From Rikenellaceae bacterium (GTDB lineage: Bacteria > Bacteroidota > Bacteroidia > Bacteroidales > Rikenellaceae): DNA of 64,000 nt. The notes beneath the pieces were generated by a model, which had not been told where the DNA came from, did no database searches, and was given only the letters and a program-made list of their open reading frames with translations. Positions within the stretch are counted from its first letter, which is position 1; every line of letters begins with the position of its first letter. Below, piece by piece: positions 53,505-60,834 of this stretch. The stretch covers positions 1 to 64,000 of the forward strand of contig SUZE01000009.1 in the NCBI GenBank assembly GCA_015060075.1. Reading direction: 5' to 3'. Position numbers and translations under genes: made by a program.

Positions 53505-53537
53505 GCATGGGTATCATTTTCGATACCCATGCTTACT
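53505..53537. terminator. Hairpin downstream of the lumazine-synthase-like gene
   Basis: AAGCATGGGTATC-ATTTTC-GATACCCATGCTT is a perfect stem between the lumazine-synthase-like gene and the ferritin promoter. Confidence 0.8.
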
Positions 53538-53554
53538 ATATGTAAAAATAGCAT

Positions 53555-53947
53555 TTAGTTTAGTCGGAAATTTGAGCCGCTGCGAGCCTCCATATCGGCT
53601 TTTGCGACCATTTCGCTCTGGATTTGCACCATGCGCAACATATCGCTGATATCATTTAAGCCACGCAGTGATGTTCCTATCGGCATACGGCATTGCAACT
53701 CCAACTCCGAGAGCCTTTCGCGCAACTCCTCCAACCCTTCGGGCAGAGCAATATAGACGCAATCGACCTCGGTATATTCGGCAAAAAAGAGTGCCATAAG
53801 AGTCGCCTTCGATGCAGAAGGGATATGTCGCACCTCGATATTCTCACGTGTAACACCATACATAGCAAGACCTTGCAGAGCATCAAACTCACTCTTTGCC
53901 CCCTCCAAAGTTACAACACCAACCTTTATATCTGAGATGTTAATCAT
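53555..53947 (-). CDS. Degenerate lumazine-synthase-like protein
   Basis: A 130-residue protein whose layout parallels 6,7-dimethyl-8-ribityllumazine synthase: a first beta strand IKVGVVTLEGAKSEFDALQGLAMYGVTRENIEVRHIPSASKATLMALFFAEYTEVDCVYIALPEG. In RibH the corresponding words are VPGAFEIP and GxVIRGxTxHFDYV; here they are IPSASKAT and LPEGLEEL, so the substrate-binding residues and catalytic His are absent. It follows the TPR gene, the location where Bacteroidetes often keep ribH. It is probably not an active RibH; a scaffold or regulatory role is possible. Homology is inferred by eye. Confidence 0.55.
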   Translation of the reverse strand: MINISDIKVGVVTLEGAKSEFDALQGLAMYGVTRENIEVRHIPSASKATLMALFFAEYTEVDCVYIALPEGLEELRERLSELELQCRMPIGTSLRGLNDISDMLRMVQIQSEMVAKADMEARSGSNFRLN

Positions 53948-54008
53948 AATTCTACTATTAAGGGCAGCCGTTGTGGACTGCCCTATATAACTGTTTTGTT
54001 AATGCCTA

Positions 54009-54686
54009 TTAGTAGAGCAACTTCTCAGCATCGCGCGACTCCGAAGAGTTTGGATACTTCTCGGTAATAGCTTTGTAGCAAGCCTTCGCCTCCTCAACCT
54101 TACCTGCGGCAGCGAGAGCCAAGCCCTGCTTGTAGAGGTAGAGTGGTGCAGTGTAGTTGTTATCCGAAGCCTTAACAGCCTTTGCGAAGAACTTTGCAGC
54201 CTTCTCGTAGTCGCCCTGCTCAACCGCTACATCGCCCTGCAAACCGAGATTTTGTGCATTTACAACCTCTGCTGCAAGACCACGAACCTTCTTGTACTTT
54301 GCGAGGTACTCGGCAGCCTTCTCCAAGTCGCCAAGGTGGAGGTAGCAAATACCTGCATAGTGCTTTGCAAGATTACCTGCTTTGGTCGAGCCATACTGCT
54401 CTGCAACTGCGAGAAATCCTGCGCCAGCCTCGTCACCATTGAGAGCGAGGTCATAGTTTGGAGCCTCACCCGAAAAGTGCTCCTGTGCAGCAACAATAAG
54501 TTCTGCGGCAGCAGCCTCGTTCTTGTCCATTACCAAATACTTGTAGGCGTAACCACCTGCAACGAGGAGCAAAAGTACAACGAGGGCAATAACAACCTTC
54601 TTGCCGTTCTCCTCAAAAAACTTTTCAGTCTTGCTGACTGCCTCTGCAACAACAACCTCTTCCTGATTTACATTCTTCTTTGTCAT
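54009..54686 (-). CDS. TPR-repeat membrane protein (YfgM-like)
   Basis: A 225-residue protein with a cytoplasmic N-terminus, one membrane segment (VVIALVVLLLLVAGGYAYKYLV, residues about 31-52) and a periplasmic region with three to four TPR units (AKHYAGICYLHLGDLEKAAEYL, QGDYEKAAKFFAKAVK, YKQGLALAAAGKVEEAKACYK). Its layout resembles YfgM, a periplasmic chaperone ancillary to the translocon. The gene pair with the lumazine-synthase-like gene is on the minus strand with a 61-bp gap. Confidence 0.82.
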   Translation of the reverse strand: MTKKNVNQEEVVVAEAVSKTEKFFEENGKKVVIALVVLLLLVAGGYAYKYLVMDKNEAAAAELIVAAQEHFSGEAPNYDLALNGDEAGAGFLAVAEQYGSTKAGNLAKHYAGICYLHLGDLEKAAEYLAKYKKVRGLAAEVVNAQNLGLQGDVAVEQGDYEKAAKFFAKAVKASDNNYTAPLYLYKQGLALAAAGKVEEAKACYKAITEKYPNSSESRDAEKLLY

Positions 54687-54745
54687 AATCGTATTTTTTT
54701 AGTCTATAATTCGTTATTTTTGGGCATTATGCCCATTCCAATTGA

Positions 54746-54753
54746 CAAAATTA
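54746..54753 (-). promoter_or_regulatory. Putative -7 element of the TPR gene
   Basis: The minus strand reads TAATTTTG, about 60 bp before the start codon. GGGCATTATGCCC, a small palindrome at 54722, lies in the leader. Confidence 0.4.
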
Positions 54754-54868
54754 CACTTTTTTACGCAATAAACCACTATTTTTTATATTTTTTTTTCACC
54801 ACACCCATTTTTATCGAGATTATGTTGTTAAATTTTTATGCACAAAGGAAAGAATTACATTTTTTTAT

Positions 54869-54876
54869 TATATTTG
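54869..54876 (+). promoter_or_regulatory. Putative -7 element for the 54.9-kb lipoprotein
   Basis: TATATTTG, about 70 bp before the ATG at 54947, in a strongly AT-rich divergent intergenic region. Confidence 0.45.
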
Positions 54877-54946
54877 CAATTATTATATTGTATATTATAT
54901 TACCATAGAAGTTGCAATAGTTTAACAATTAAAAATAATTAAAACG

Positions 54947-55438
54947 ATGAAAAAGATTTTTACACTTCTCGTAGTTGCCGCAATGTTTACCGGCTGTGCT
55001 ACAACATCGCCATCTATGGCAAAACTTGTCAATACTGCAACCCACACCAAGGTAAATGCTGTTCAGCCGACAGTAGCCGTATTTGCGGATTTGCAGGTTT
55101 CGCCAAACAAAATCTCTTACTTCTTCCTGCCAAGCCAGACCGTGCAGAACGGAGGCTTCGACAATGTTGTCAATACCGCTGTTCGTGAGGCACTTATCGC
55201 AAATGGCAATGCAGATGTTTTGGTTGGCTTGGAGCAGCAGGTTAAGTATGACGGAAATGGTGTTGTAGAGTCGATTACTGTCAGCGGTTACCCTGCAAAA
55301 TATGTAAACTTCCGCAGTCCGGGCGATGAGTATTTGCGTGAATTGGCAAAGGAGATGCCGAATGAGGGCAAAAAGCAGAATACGCAAGGCGCGCAAGGAA
55401 TGGGTGGATTGTTCGGTGGTCTTAAACTCGGAAAATAG
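54947..55438 (+). CDS. Small envelope lipoprotein, unrecognised family
   Basis: A 163-residue lipoprotein (MKKIFTLLVVAAMFTGC). The mature part starts with an alpha/beta-looking region (VQPTVAVFADLQVSPNKISYFF, then NGGFDNVVNTAVREALIANGNADVLVGLEQQVKYDGNGVVESITVSGYPAKYVNF) and ends in a Gly/Gln-rich tail. I cannot assign a function. The gap to the next envelope gene is only 16 bp, so it probably shares an operon with the coiled-coil protein and the BACON lipoprotein. Confidence 0.75.
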   Translation: MKKIFTLLVVAAMFTGCATTSPSMAKLVNTATHTKVNAVQPTVAVFADLQVSPNKISYFFLPSQTVQNGGFDNVVNTAVREALIANGNADVLVGLEQQVKYDGNGVVESITVSGYPAKYVNFRSPGDEYLRELAKEMPNEGKKQNTQGAQGMGGLFGGLKLGK

Positions 55439-55454
55439 AACATATATTAAGTAG

Positions 55455-56954
55455 ATGAAAAGATTTCTCTTCTTTACGCTGTGTTGCATTCTATCTCTAT
55501 CCGTTGCAGCACAAGCCACACGCCCCGTACGAGGTGTTGTGTTCGACAATAACGGTATCCCAATGTCGGGAGCTACTCTTACAGCAGTAGGCTCCACCGA
55601 CAGCAAGTTGTCGGGGACAGACGGAACATTCGAGATGTTGGTTTCTCCCTACACCAAGTTTATCGAGGCGAGCAAGGAGGGCTTTATCTCGGCACAAGCC
55701 GAGGTTGATGGCTCGTACCTTGTATTCAAACTCCAAGTAGATAAGAAGTATGCCGAGAACAAGGCAAAGGCTGAGGAGGAGGCTCGACTTGCAGCACAAA
55801 AGGCCGAAGAGGCGGAGCAGGCTCGTATAGCTGCCGAGAAAGCGGCTGCTGAAAAGGCAGAGCAGGAACGATTGGCTGCCGAGGAGAGAAAACGCATCGA
55901 GGAGGAGAAGCGCATTGCTGCCGAAAAAGCAGCCGCAGAAAAGGCAGAGCGTGAGCGATTGGTTGCCGAGGAGAAGAAGCGTATCGAGGAGGAGAAACGC
56001 ATCGCTGCCGAAAAAGCAGCCGCAGAAAAGGCAGAGCGTGAACGATTGGCTGCCGAGGAGAAGAAGCGTATCGAGGAGGAGAAGCGTATTGCAGCCGAGA
56101 AAGCAGCAGCCGAGAAGGCAGAGCGTGAGCGATTAGCTGCCGAGGAGAAGGCTCGCATCGAAGCGGAGAAAAAACGCATTGCCGAGGAGAAGGCTCGCCT
56201 TGCCGAGGAGAAACGATTGGCTCTCGAAAAGGCAAAAGCCGAAGTAAAGGCGATAAAGAGTGGTGAAGGTGATGCGACAAGGCAGGCGCAGTTGGAGCAG
56301 GAGCATCAAAAAGCGTTAGCGCAACAAGCACTCTTGCAAGAGAAGGCTAAAAAAGCCGAGGCTAAGAAGGCGCGCATTGAGGAGTGGAAGCAGGCATCAT
56401 TGAAGGGCTATCGCTCGATGGTAGAGTTCGCATTTATGATGGATTTCGACTTGATGCCATCGTATAATCTCCACTATATCGGTGGCTATCAAATCAACAA
56501 CTATCTCTATGTCGGAGCAGGAGCAGGCGTTTGTCTGCACGAATCAGCATTTGGCGACAACTCGGTTGCCGAGTGGTCGAAAGAACCACAAGATAGACCT
56601 CTTCCTTTGCAAACTGTAAATGTTCCGGTATTTGCCTATTTCCGCGCAAACTTCATAAATCGCCGTTGCACTCCATACTTTGCTGTGGCTGCGGGGTACA
56701 GATTTTCGACCAAGCACTATTTCAATATGCCTTGGGATAATCAAAGTGAGTATTACAGCACCAGCGGATTGCTGATAAATCCGCAACTCGGTGTCAATCT
56801 CCGTATGACCAAAAGGGCTGATGTCTATCTTGCCGCAGGATTCAATATGCAGCAGATGCCTGTGTTTAATGCAAGCGAATCGACAATGTTCGATGCTAAA
56901 TTCGGCAAGAAGTTCTGTTATGGATTTGATTTGCGACTTGGTTTCACCTTCTAA
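55455..56954 (+). CDS. Outer-membrane protein: CarboxypepD_reg-like domain, long coiled coil, barrel-like C-terminus
   Basis: A 499-residue secreted protein. After the signal peptide comes a carboxypeptidase-regulatory-like beta domain (RPVRGVVFDNNGIPMSGATLTAVGS, residues about 22-95). Residues about 98-320 are a charged coiled coil dominated by a 29-residue repeat (IAAEKAAAEKAERERLAAEEKKRIEEEKR), about four copies. The C-terminal 170 residues have alternating aromatic strands and end in GFDLRLGFTF, like a small outer-membrane barrel. It could span the periplasm by its coiled coil and link outer membrane to wall, but this is inference. Confidence 0.75.
   Translation: MKRFLFFTLCCILSLSVAAQATRPVRGVVFDNNGIPMSGATLTAVGSTDSKLSGTDGTFEMLVSPYTKFIEASKEGFISAQAEVDGSYLVFKLQVDKKYAENKAKAEEEARLAAQKAEEAEQARIAAEKAAAEKAEQERLAAEERKRIEEEKRIAAEKAAAEKAERERLVAEEKKRIEEEKRIAAEKAAAEKAERERLAAEEKKRIEEEKRIAAEKAAAEKAERERLAAEEKARIEAEKKRIAEEKARLAEEKRLALEKAKAEVKAIKSGEGDATRQAQLEQEHQKALAQQALLQEKAKKAEAKKARIEEWKQASLKGYRSMVEFAFMMDFDLMPSYNLHYIGGYQINNYLYVGAGAGVCLHESAFGDNSVAEWSKEPQDRPLPLQTVNVPVFAYFRANFINRRCTPYFAVAAGYRFSTKHYFNMPWDNQSEYYSTSGLLINPQLGVNLRMTKRADVYLAAGFNMQQMPVFNASESTMFDAKFGKKFCYGFDLRLGFTF
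55826..56186. repeat. 87-bp tandem repeat within coding sequence
   Basis: Four or so copies of an 87-bp unit (29 codons) coding IAAEKAAAEKAERERLAAEEKKRIEEEKR, with mostly silent or conservative changes between copies. Copy-number change by recombination is likely. Confidence 0.85.
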
Positions 56955-56960
56955 TATCAG

Positions 56961-58691
56961 ATGAGTATGAAAAGATTATATACCTATATATTCATAACTG
57001 TTGCGGTAACACTCGCTTGCTTGTCGTGCGTGAAAGAGCCATTGTCACCTAATACCAATGGTGAGGCTATAACCGAACTACTCGAAGTTCCTGAGGAGGA
57101 TGTTGTGTTTGATAGCAATCAAGGTGTTCAGAGTGTTACTATATTGACCAGATATTATTACTCCGCATCTGCGAAGGTTGATTGGATAACATGTTCAAAG
57201 TTGGATAATAAGACCTTGCAACTTGAAGTCGAGGAGAATAAAACGATTGAGGAGCGAACAGGAGAGGTCGAAATAACTATCCGTGACGAACATTTTGATG
57301 TAGAGTATAGCAAATCATTCAATGTTAGGCAGACTCGTGGAAAGGCGACCGTTGATGCATATCTCATCGATAATGCGTGGCAATTTACAGAGTATTGGGT
57401 TGAGTGCTTTGAGGAGGACTTGACGATGTATGTCAAGTCGAATGCCGAATATTCTGTTTCGAGCGATTGTGATTGGATTACTTGGAGTAAGTCCACAAAT
57501 CTATCAAACGAGGAGAGAGATGCTTGGTCACTGACTATTGCGCAGAATAATGCGGTAAAAGGGGATAACAGAGTTGGACATATCTATGTAACGGCAGAAG
57601 ATGCGACATCGACAATTACCATAAACCAATCGCCATTTTTGCCAAGCATTGTTCTTCCTACCTCATCCAAAGAGTTCAATCTTTCGCCTGCTGCAACTAC
57701 TTCCAAGATTGTGTTCTTTACAAATTCATCGTGGAAGGCGAGTTGCGATGCCGACTGGATTACATTGTTGAACAATGAGGAGATTTTTGACAATAAAGCA
57801 TATAATACGAATTACGAACTCTCATTTTCGGTATCGGCAAATGAGGGTGCATCTATGCGTAGCGCCATAATAACTATTGAGAGTGCAGATAGCAGTTACG
57901 GGGAGAAGCAGACAGTTATCGTAAATCAAGACGGTGCATTCATGGTGTCCGATGTTAGATTGCAGTATATGGAGGGTAGCCATACTATTGATTTCAATGT
58001 GTCGGTCGATTGGGTGATAACTTGTGATGCTACTTGGCTCACTTTGCCAACAAGTGGTACATCAAGCGATAACACCATAGCCCTATCTGTCGAGGAGAAC
58101 AACTCGAATCAGATTCGCAAAGCGGTTGTACACATATCGGCAGCTAATGACAGCACCATGCATACATCTTTTACGGTTACGCAAGACCATATAAATACGA
58201 TATATTACCATTCGAATACAAATTGTTCATTCTATATAAATCAGCTGACATTTGGAGGGGCAGAAATCGTAGAACATATTTTTGATGCAAATAGTGGTAT
58301 TGGCAGAGTGGTATTTGACGGAGAGGTAATCTCGGTAGAGCGAAACGAGGAGATGGCTGCTTATCCAAGTTGGGGAGGCACAATTAGAGTCACTTTGCCT
58401 CCGACTATCAAAACTATCGGGCTTCATACATTCTACAACTGTCCTGTCCTTACTCGCATAGACCTACCGAATAGTGTTACCTCGATATCCGAAAAGGCTA
58501 TATCTGATTGTAGTTCATTAAGAAGAGTATATTGCGAGGCGACTACTCCTCCGGCAGGAGTAAGCAGAATGTTTCTTTTTAACAATGATAACTGCAAAAT
58601 CTATGTTCCGAATGAATCGGTCGAGGCATACAAGAAAGCAGAAGGCTGGAAGGATTATGCTTCGCAAATATATGGCTATACCTTCAATTAA
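56961..58691 (+). CDS. BACON-repeat surface lipoprotein with LRR-like C-terminus
   Basis: A 576-residue lipoprotein (VTLACLSC lipobox; start at 56961 or at the ATG two codons on). Four BACON-like beta-sandwich repeats are seen, each with the DWIT/TWL pattern (SAKVDWITCSK, SDCDWITWSK, SCDADWITLLN, TCDATWLTLPTS). The last 120 residues carry a BspA-like leucine-rich unit (IKTIGLHTFYNCPVLTRIDLPNSVTSISEKAI) followed by YVPNESVEAYKKAEGWKDY, typical of Bacteroidetes surface proteins that bind carbohydrate or mucin. The gene is richer in AT than its neighbours. Confidence 0.85.
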   Translation: MSMKRLYTYIFITVAVTLACLSCVKEPLSPNTNGEAITELLEVPEEDVVFDSNQGVQSVTILTRYYYSASAKVDWITCSKLDNKTLQLEVEENKTIEERTGEVEITIRDEHFDVEYSKSFNVRQTRGKATVDAYLIDNAWQFTEYWVECFEEDLTMYVKSNAEYSVSSDCDWITWSKSTNLSNEERDAWSLTIAQNNAVKGDNRVGHIYVTAEDATSTITINQSPFLPSIVLPTSSKEFNLSPAATTSKIVFFTNSSWKASCDADWITLLNNEEIFDNKAYNTNYELSFSVSANEGASMRSAIITIESADSSYGEKQTVIVNQDGAFMVSDVRLQYMEGSHTIDFNVSVDWVITCDATWLTLPTSGTSSDNTIALSVEENNSNQIRKAVVHISAANDSTMHTSFTVTQDHINTIYYHSNTNCSFYINQLTFGGAEIVEHIFDANSGIGRVVFDGEVISVERNEEMAAYPSWGGTIRVTLPPTIKTIGLHTFYNCPVLTRIDLPNSVTSISEKAISDCSSLRRVYCEATTPPAGVSRMFLFNNDNCKIYVPNESVEAYKKAEGWKDYASQIYGYTFN

Positions 58692-58702
58692 GAAAATACG
58701 AT

Positions 58703-59797
58703 ATGTATCTCTCACGACTTTCGATACTCAACTTCAAGAACCTCGCACAAGAGGAGTTACTGCTCGACAAGGGCTTCAACTGCTTTGTCGGGGATAATGG
58801 CACCTGCAAGACGAATATCATCGATGCGGTCTATTACCTCTCGATGTGTAAGTCGGCACTTGCAATGACCGATTTGCAGTGCGTGCGCCATGGCGAGAAG
58901 TTCTTCCTGCTCGAAGGCGACTACCGCACCGAGAGCGACCGCCACGAAAGGGTTGTGTGCTCCTATCAGCGTGGTGCATCAAAGGTCGTGAAGCGAAACG
59001 ACAAGCAGTATGAGCGATTGGCGGACCATATCGGACTTATTCCCGTGGTTATCGTTTCGCCTGCCGACTCCTCGCTTATCAGTGATGCGGCAGATGAACG
59101 CCGCCGCTATATAAATTCGTTTATATCGCAGTTGGATAAGAGCTATCTCGAAGCAGCAATGCGCTACAATACAGCCCTTGCCAATCGAAACAGCTACCTC
59201 AAAATGGGCTCTGACGAGGAGATGCTCCGCATCTATGATGCGCAGATGGCTCCCGCAGCCGAGAAGATTCATAAGGCTCGTTTGGAGATTACCGAACTGC
59301 TCTATCCATTGGTTTGCGAGTATTATCGCGCCCTGTCCGATGACCACGAGCAGGTGGAGTTGGAGTATCGCTCGGAGTTGAATAATGCCACTTTGGAGGA
59401 GTTGCTCATTGCCTCCCGTGAGAGAGATAGGATTATGGGCTTTACCACCTGCGGAGTGCAGAGAGATGATTTGCGCTTCTCGATAGGTGGCTATCCCCTC
59501 CGTAAATATGGCTCGCAAGGACAGCAAAAATCCTTCTTGATAGCCTTGAAGTTGGCGCAGTACCGCATTATTGCGCAGGCGTGTGGCGAGAAACCGATAT
59601 TGCTGCTTGACGACTTGTTCGACAAACTCGATGAGAGCCGTGTGTCGCGCCTTATCGAATTGGTCAAAGGCGATGAATTTGGGCAGGTCATTATCACCGA
59701 TTGCAATGGCGAGCGAATGGGAAATATCCTCGGCAAGGCGGATTGCAGTTATAAGTTGTTCAATGTATCGTATGGTACGGTCTTAAAGGAGGAGTAG
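58703..59797 (+). CDS. recF: DNA replication/repair protein RecF
   Basis: A 364-residue SMC-like ABC ATPase helping load RecA at gaps. Opening strand MYLSRLSILNFKNLAQEELLLDKGFNCFVGDNG; the Walker A reads GDNGTCKTN, with Cys where Gly precedes the Lys in GxxxxGK(T/S). The arm region, signature YGSQGQQKSFLIALKLAQ and Walker B ILLLDDLFDKLD are normal. DUF721 follows 3 bp after, a usual Bacteroidetes pairing. Confidence 0.94.
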   Translation: MYLSRLSILNFKNLAQEELLLDKGFNCFVGDNGTCKTNIIDAVYYLSMCKSALAMTDLQCVRHGEKFFLLEGDYRTESDRHERVVCSYQRGASKVVKRNDKQYERLADHIGLIPVVIVSPADSSLISDAADERRRYINSFISQLDKSYLEAAMRYNTALANRNSYLKMGSDEEMLRIYDAQMAPAAEKIHKARLEITELLYPLVCEYYRALSDDHEQVELEYRSELNNATLEELLIASRERDRIMGFTTCGVQRDDLRFSIGGYPLRKYGSQGQQKSFLIALKLAQYRIIAQACGEKPILLLDDLFDKLDESRVSRLIELVKGDEFGQVIITDCNGERMGNILGKADCSYKLFNVSYGTVLKEE

Positions 59798-59800
59798 GCG

Positions 59801-60091
59801 ATGAAACGCACCAAGGCACAACCCATAGGCGAACTGCTTGATTCGTTGTTTAAGAGCCCCGATGTGGCACGCAAGATTGCCGAAGGCTCTTTGCCTCATG
59901 TTTGGCGTGAGGTTACGGGTGAGGTTGTTGCTGCCAATACCCGTCAGGTGCGATTTGTTCGAGGAACGCTCTATGTCCATGTTGCATCAAGCATCGTGCG
60001 TAGCGAGTTGATGATGCAACGCGAGGCTCTTGTTCGTTCGATAAACAAAAAACTCGGCACCGACCTTGTGCAGAGCGTAGTAGTGCAGTAG
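59801..60091 (+). CDS. DUF721 (DciA-like) protein
   Basis: A 96-residue protein with the DUF721 core: LPHVWREVTGEVVAANTRQVRFVRGTLYVHVASSIVRSELMMQREALVRSINKKLG. Some DUF721 proteins (DciA) load the replicative helicase in bacteria lacking DnaC/DnaI. It lacks the longer N-terminal part of Pseudomonas DciA. Linkage to recF supports a DNA replication role. It lies 4 bp before mntP. Confidence 0.88.
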   Translation: MKRTKAQPIGELLDSLFKSPDVARKIAEGSLPHVWREVTGEVVAANTRQVRFVRGTLYVHVASSIVRSELMMQREALVRSINKKLGTDLVQSVVVQ

Positions 60092-60095
60092 ATAT

Positions 60096-60656
60096 ATGTC
60101 GTTTTTGGATATCATACTTTTGGCGATAGGCGTCTCGATGGACGCCTTTGCCGTGTCGATTGCCAAGGGTTTGGCTCTGCACAGACCGTGCGCCCGACAC
60201 TATGGCTCGGTGGCGTTGTGGTTTGGCGGTTTTCAGGCGTTGATGCCACTTGTGGGCTACTTCCTCGGCATTCACTTCGCTCCGATAGTTGAGTGTTGCG
60301 ACCATTGGATAGCCTTTGTACTGTTGGCTATTATCGGAGGTAAGATGATTTACGACACGCTGCAAGGTGGCGAGGAGGATACTACGGGTGCGGACTTTCG
60401 TCTGCGCACAATGTTTGTGCTGGCGGTAGCCACAAGTATTGATGCACTCGCCATCGGTATATCGTTGGCATTTCTGAAAGTCGATATTTGGAGCGCAGTG
60501 GCAACAATTGGCGTTACTACGGCACTTTTCTCTGCCTTTGGCTTGCATCTCGGCAATATCTTTGGCAACCGCTACAAGCACGGCGCAGAACTACTCGGTG
60601 GCATCGTCTTAGTCCTTATCGGCGCCAAAATCCTAATCGAACACCTCTTTTATTAG
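60096..60656 (+). CDS. mntP: Manganese efflux pump MntP
   Basis: A 186-residue inner-membrane protein with six segments in two similar halves. The conserved Asp residues are visible in GVSMDAFAVSIAKGL and ATSIDALAIGISLAFL, which line the Mn(II) path. The length matches E. coli MntP (188). No yybP-ykoY-like riboswitch is visible because the gene follows DUF721 by 4 bp; it is probably co-transcribed with recF. Confidence 0.93.
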   Translation: MSFLDIILLAIGVSMDAFAVSIAKGLALHRPCARHYGSVALWFGGFQALMPLVGYFLGIHFAPIVECCDHWIAFVLLAIIGGKMIYDTLQGGEEDTTGADFRLRTMFVLAVATSIDALAIGISLAFLKVDIWSAVATIGVTTALFSAFGLHLGNIFGNRYKHGAELLGGIVLVLIGAKILIEHLFY

Positions 60657-60687
60657 TGAGGAGTGAGGAGAGAGTAGTGAGTAGTTG
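60652..60687. repeat. GTGAGGA/GTGAGTA heptamer array
   Basis: TTAGTGAGGAGTGAGGAGAGAGTAGTGAGTAGTTGAAAA, 7-bp units overlapping the mntP stop codon and ending in the same GTTGAAAA as at 20081 and 9757. Confidence 0.8.
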
Positions 60688-60688
60688 A

Positions 60689-60765
60689 AAAACTTTCAGC
60701 GCTCCCCAGTTAGCGAATGAAGTGAGTGCCCCCAGTAATCCATAGTAACCCCCAGAAAACCCTGC
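60689..60765. repeat. GCCCCCAGTAAT-type alternating repeat locus
   Basis: Begins CTTTCAGCGCTCCCCAGTTAG, then CGAATGAAGTGAGT, GCCCCCAGTAAT, CCATAGTA, ACCCCCAGAAAACC, TGCGCC. The order matches the 20103-20216 locus; the first variable segment keeps the pattern CGAnnAAnGnGAGT. Confidence 0.75.
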
Positions 60766-60809
60766 GCCGTGATGACGCTCGGAGTTCCTACTGCCAAAAA
60801 AGCCAAAAA

Positions 60810-60832
60810 AAAGTCGGGACAAAGCCCGACTT
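60810..60832. terminator. Terminator downstream of the NhaD-like gene
   Basis: AAGTCGGG-ACAAA?-CCCGACTT hairpin (AAGTCGGGACAAAGCCCGACTT) with flanking A run on the plus strand, i.e. a T run on the minus strand. Confidence 0.75.
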
Positions 60833-60834
60833 GT

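Noticed and set aside
54252-54908. 218-residue plus-strand ORF over the TPR gene
   Set aside because: Antisense shadow with Cys/Leu-rich composition; the upstream half is opposite a clear TPR protein.
60096-60110. Manganese riboswitch before mntP
   Set aside because: Only 4 bp separate DUF721 from mntP, leaving no space for a yybP-ykoY element.
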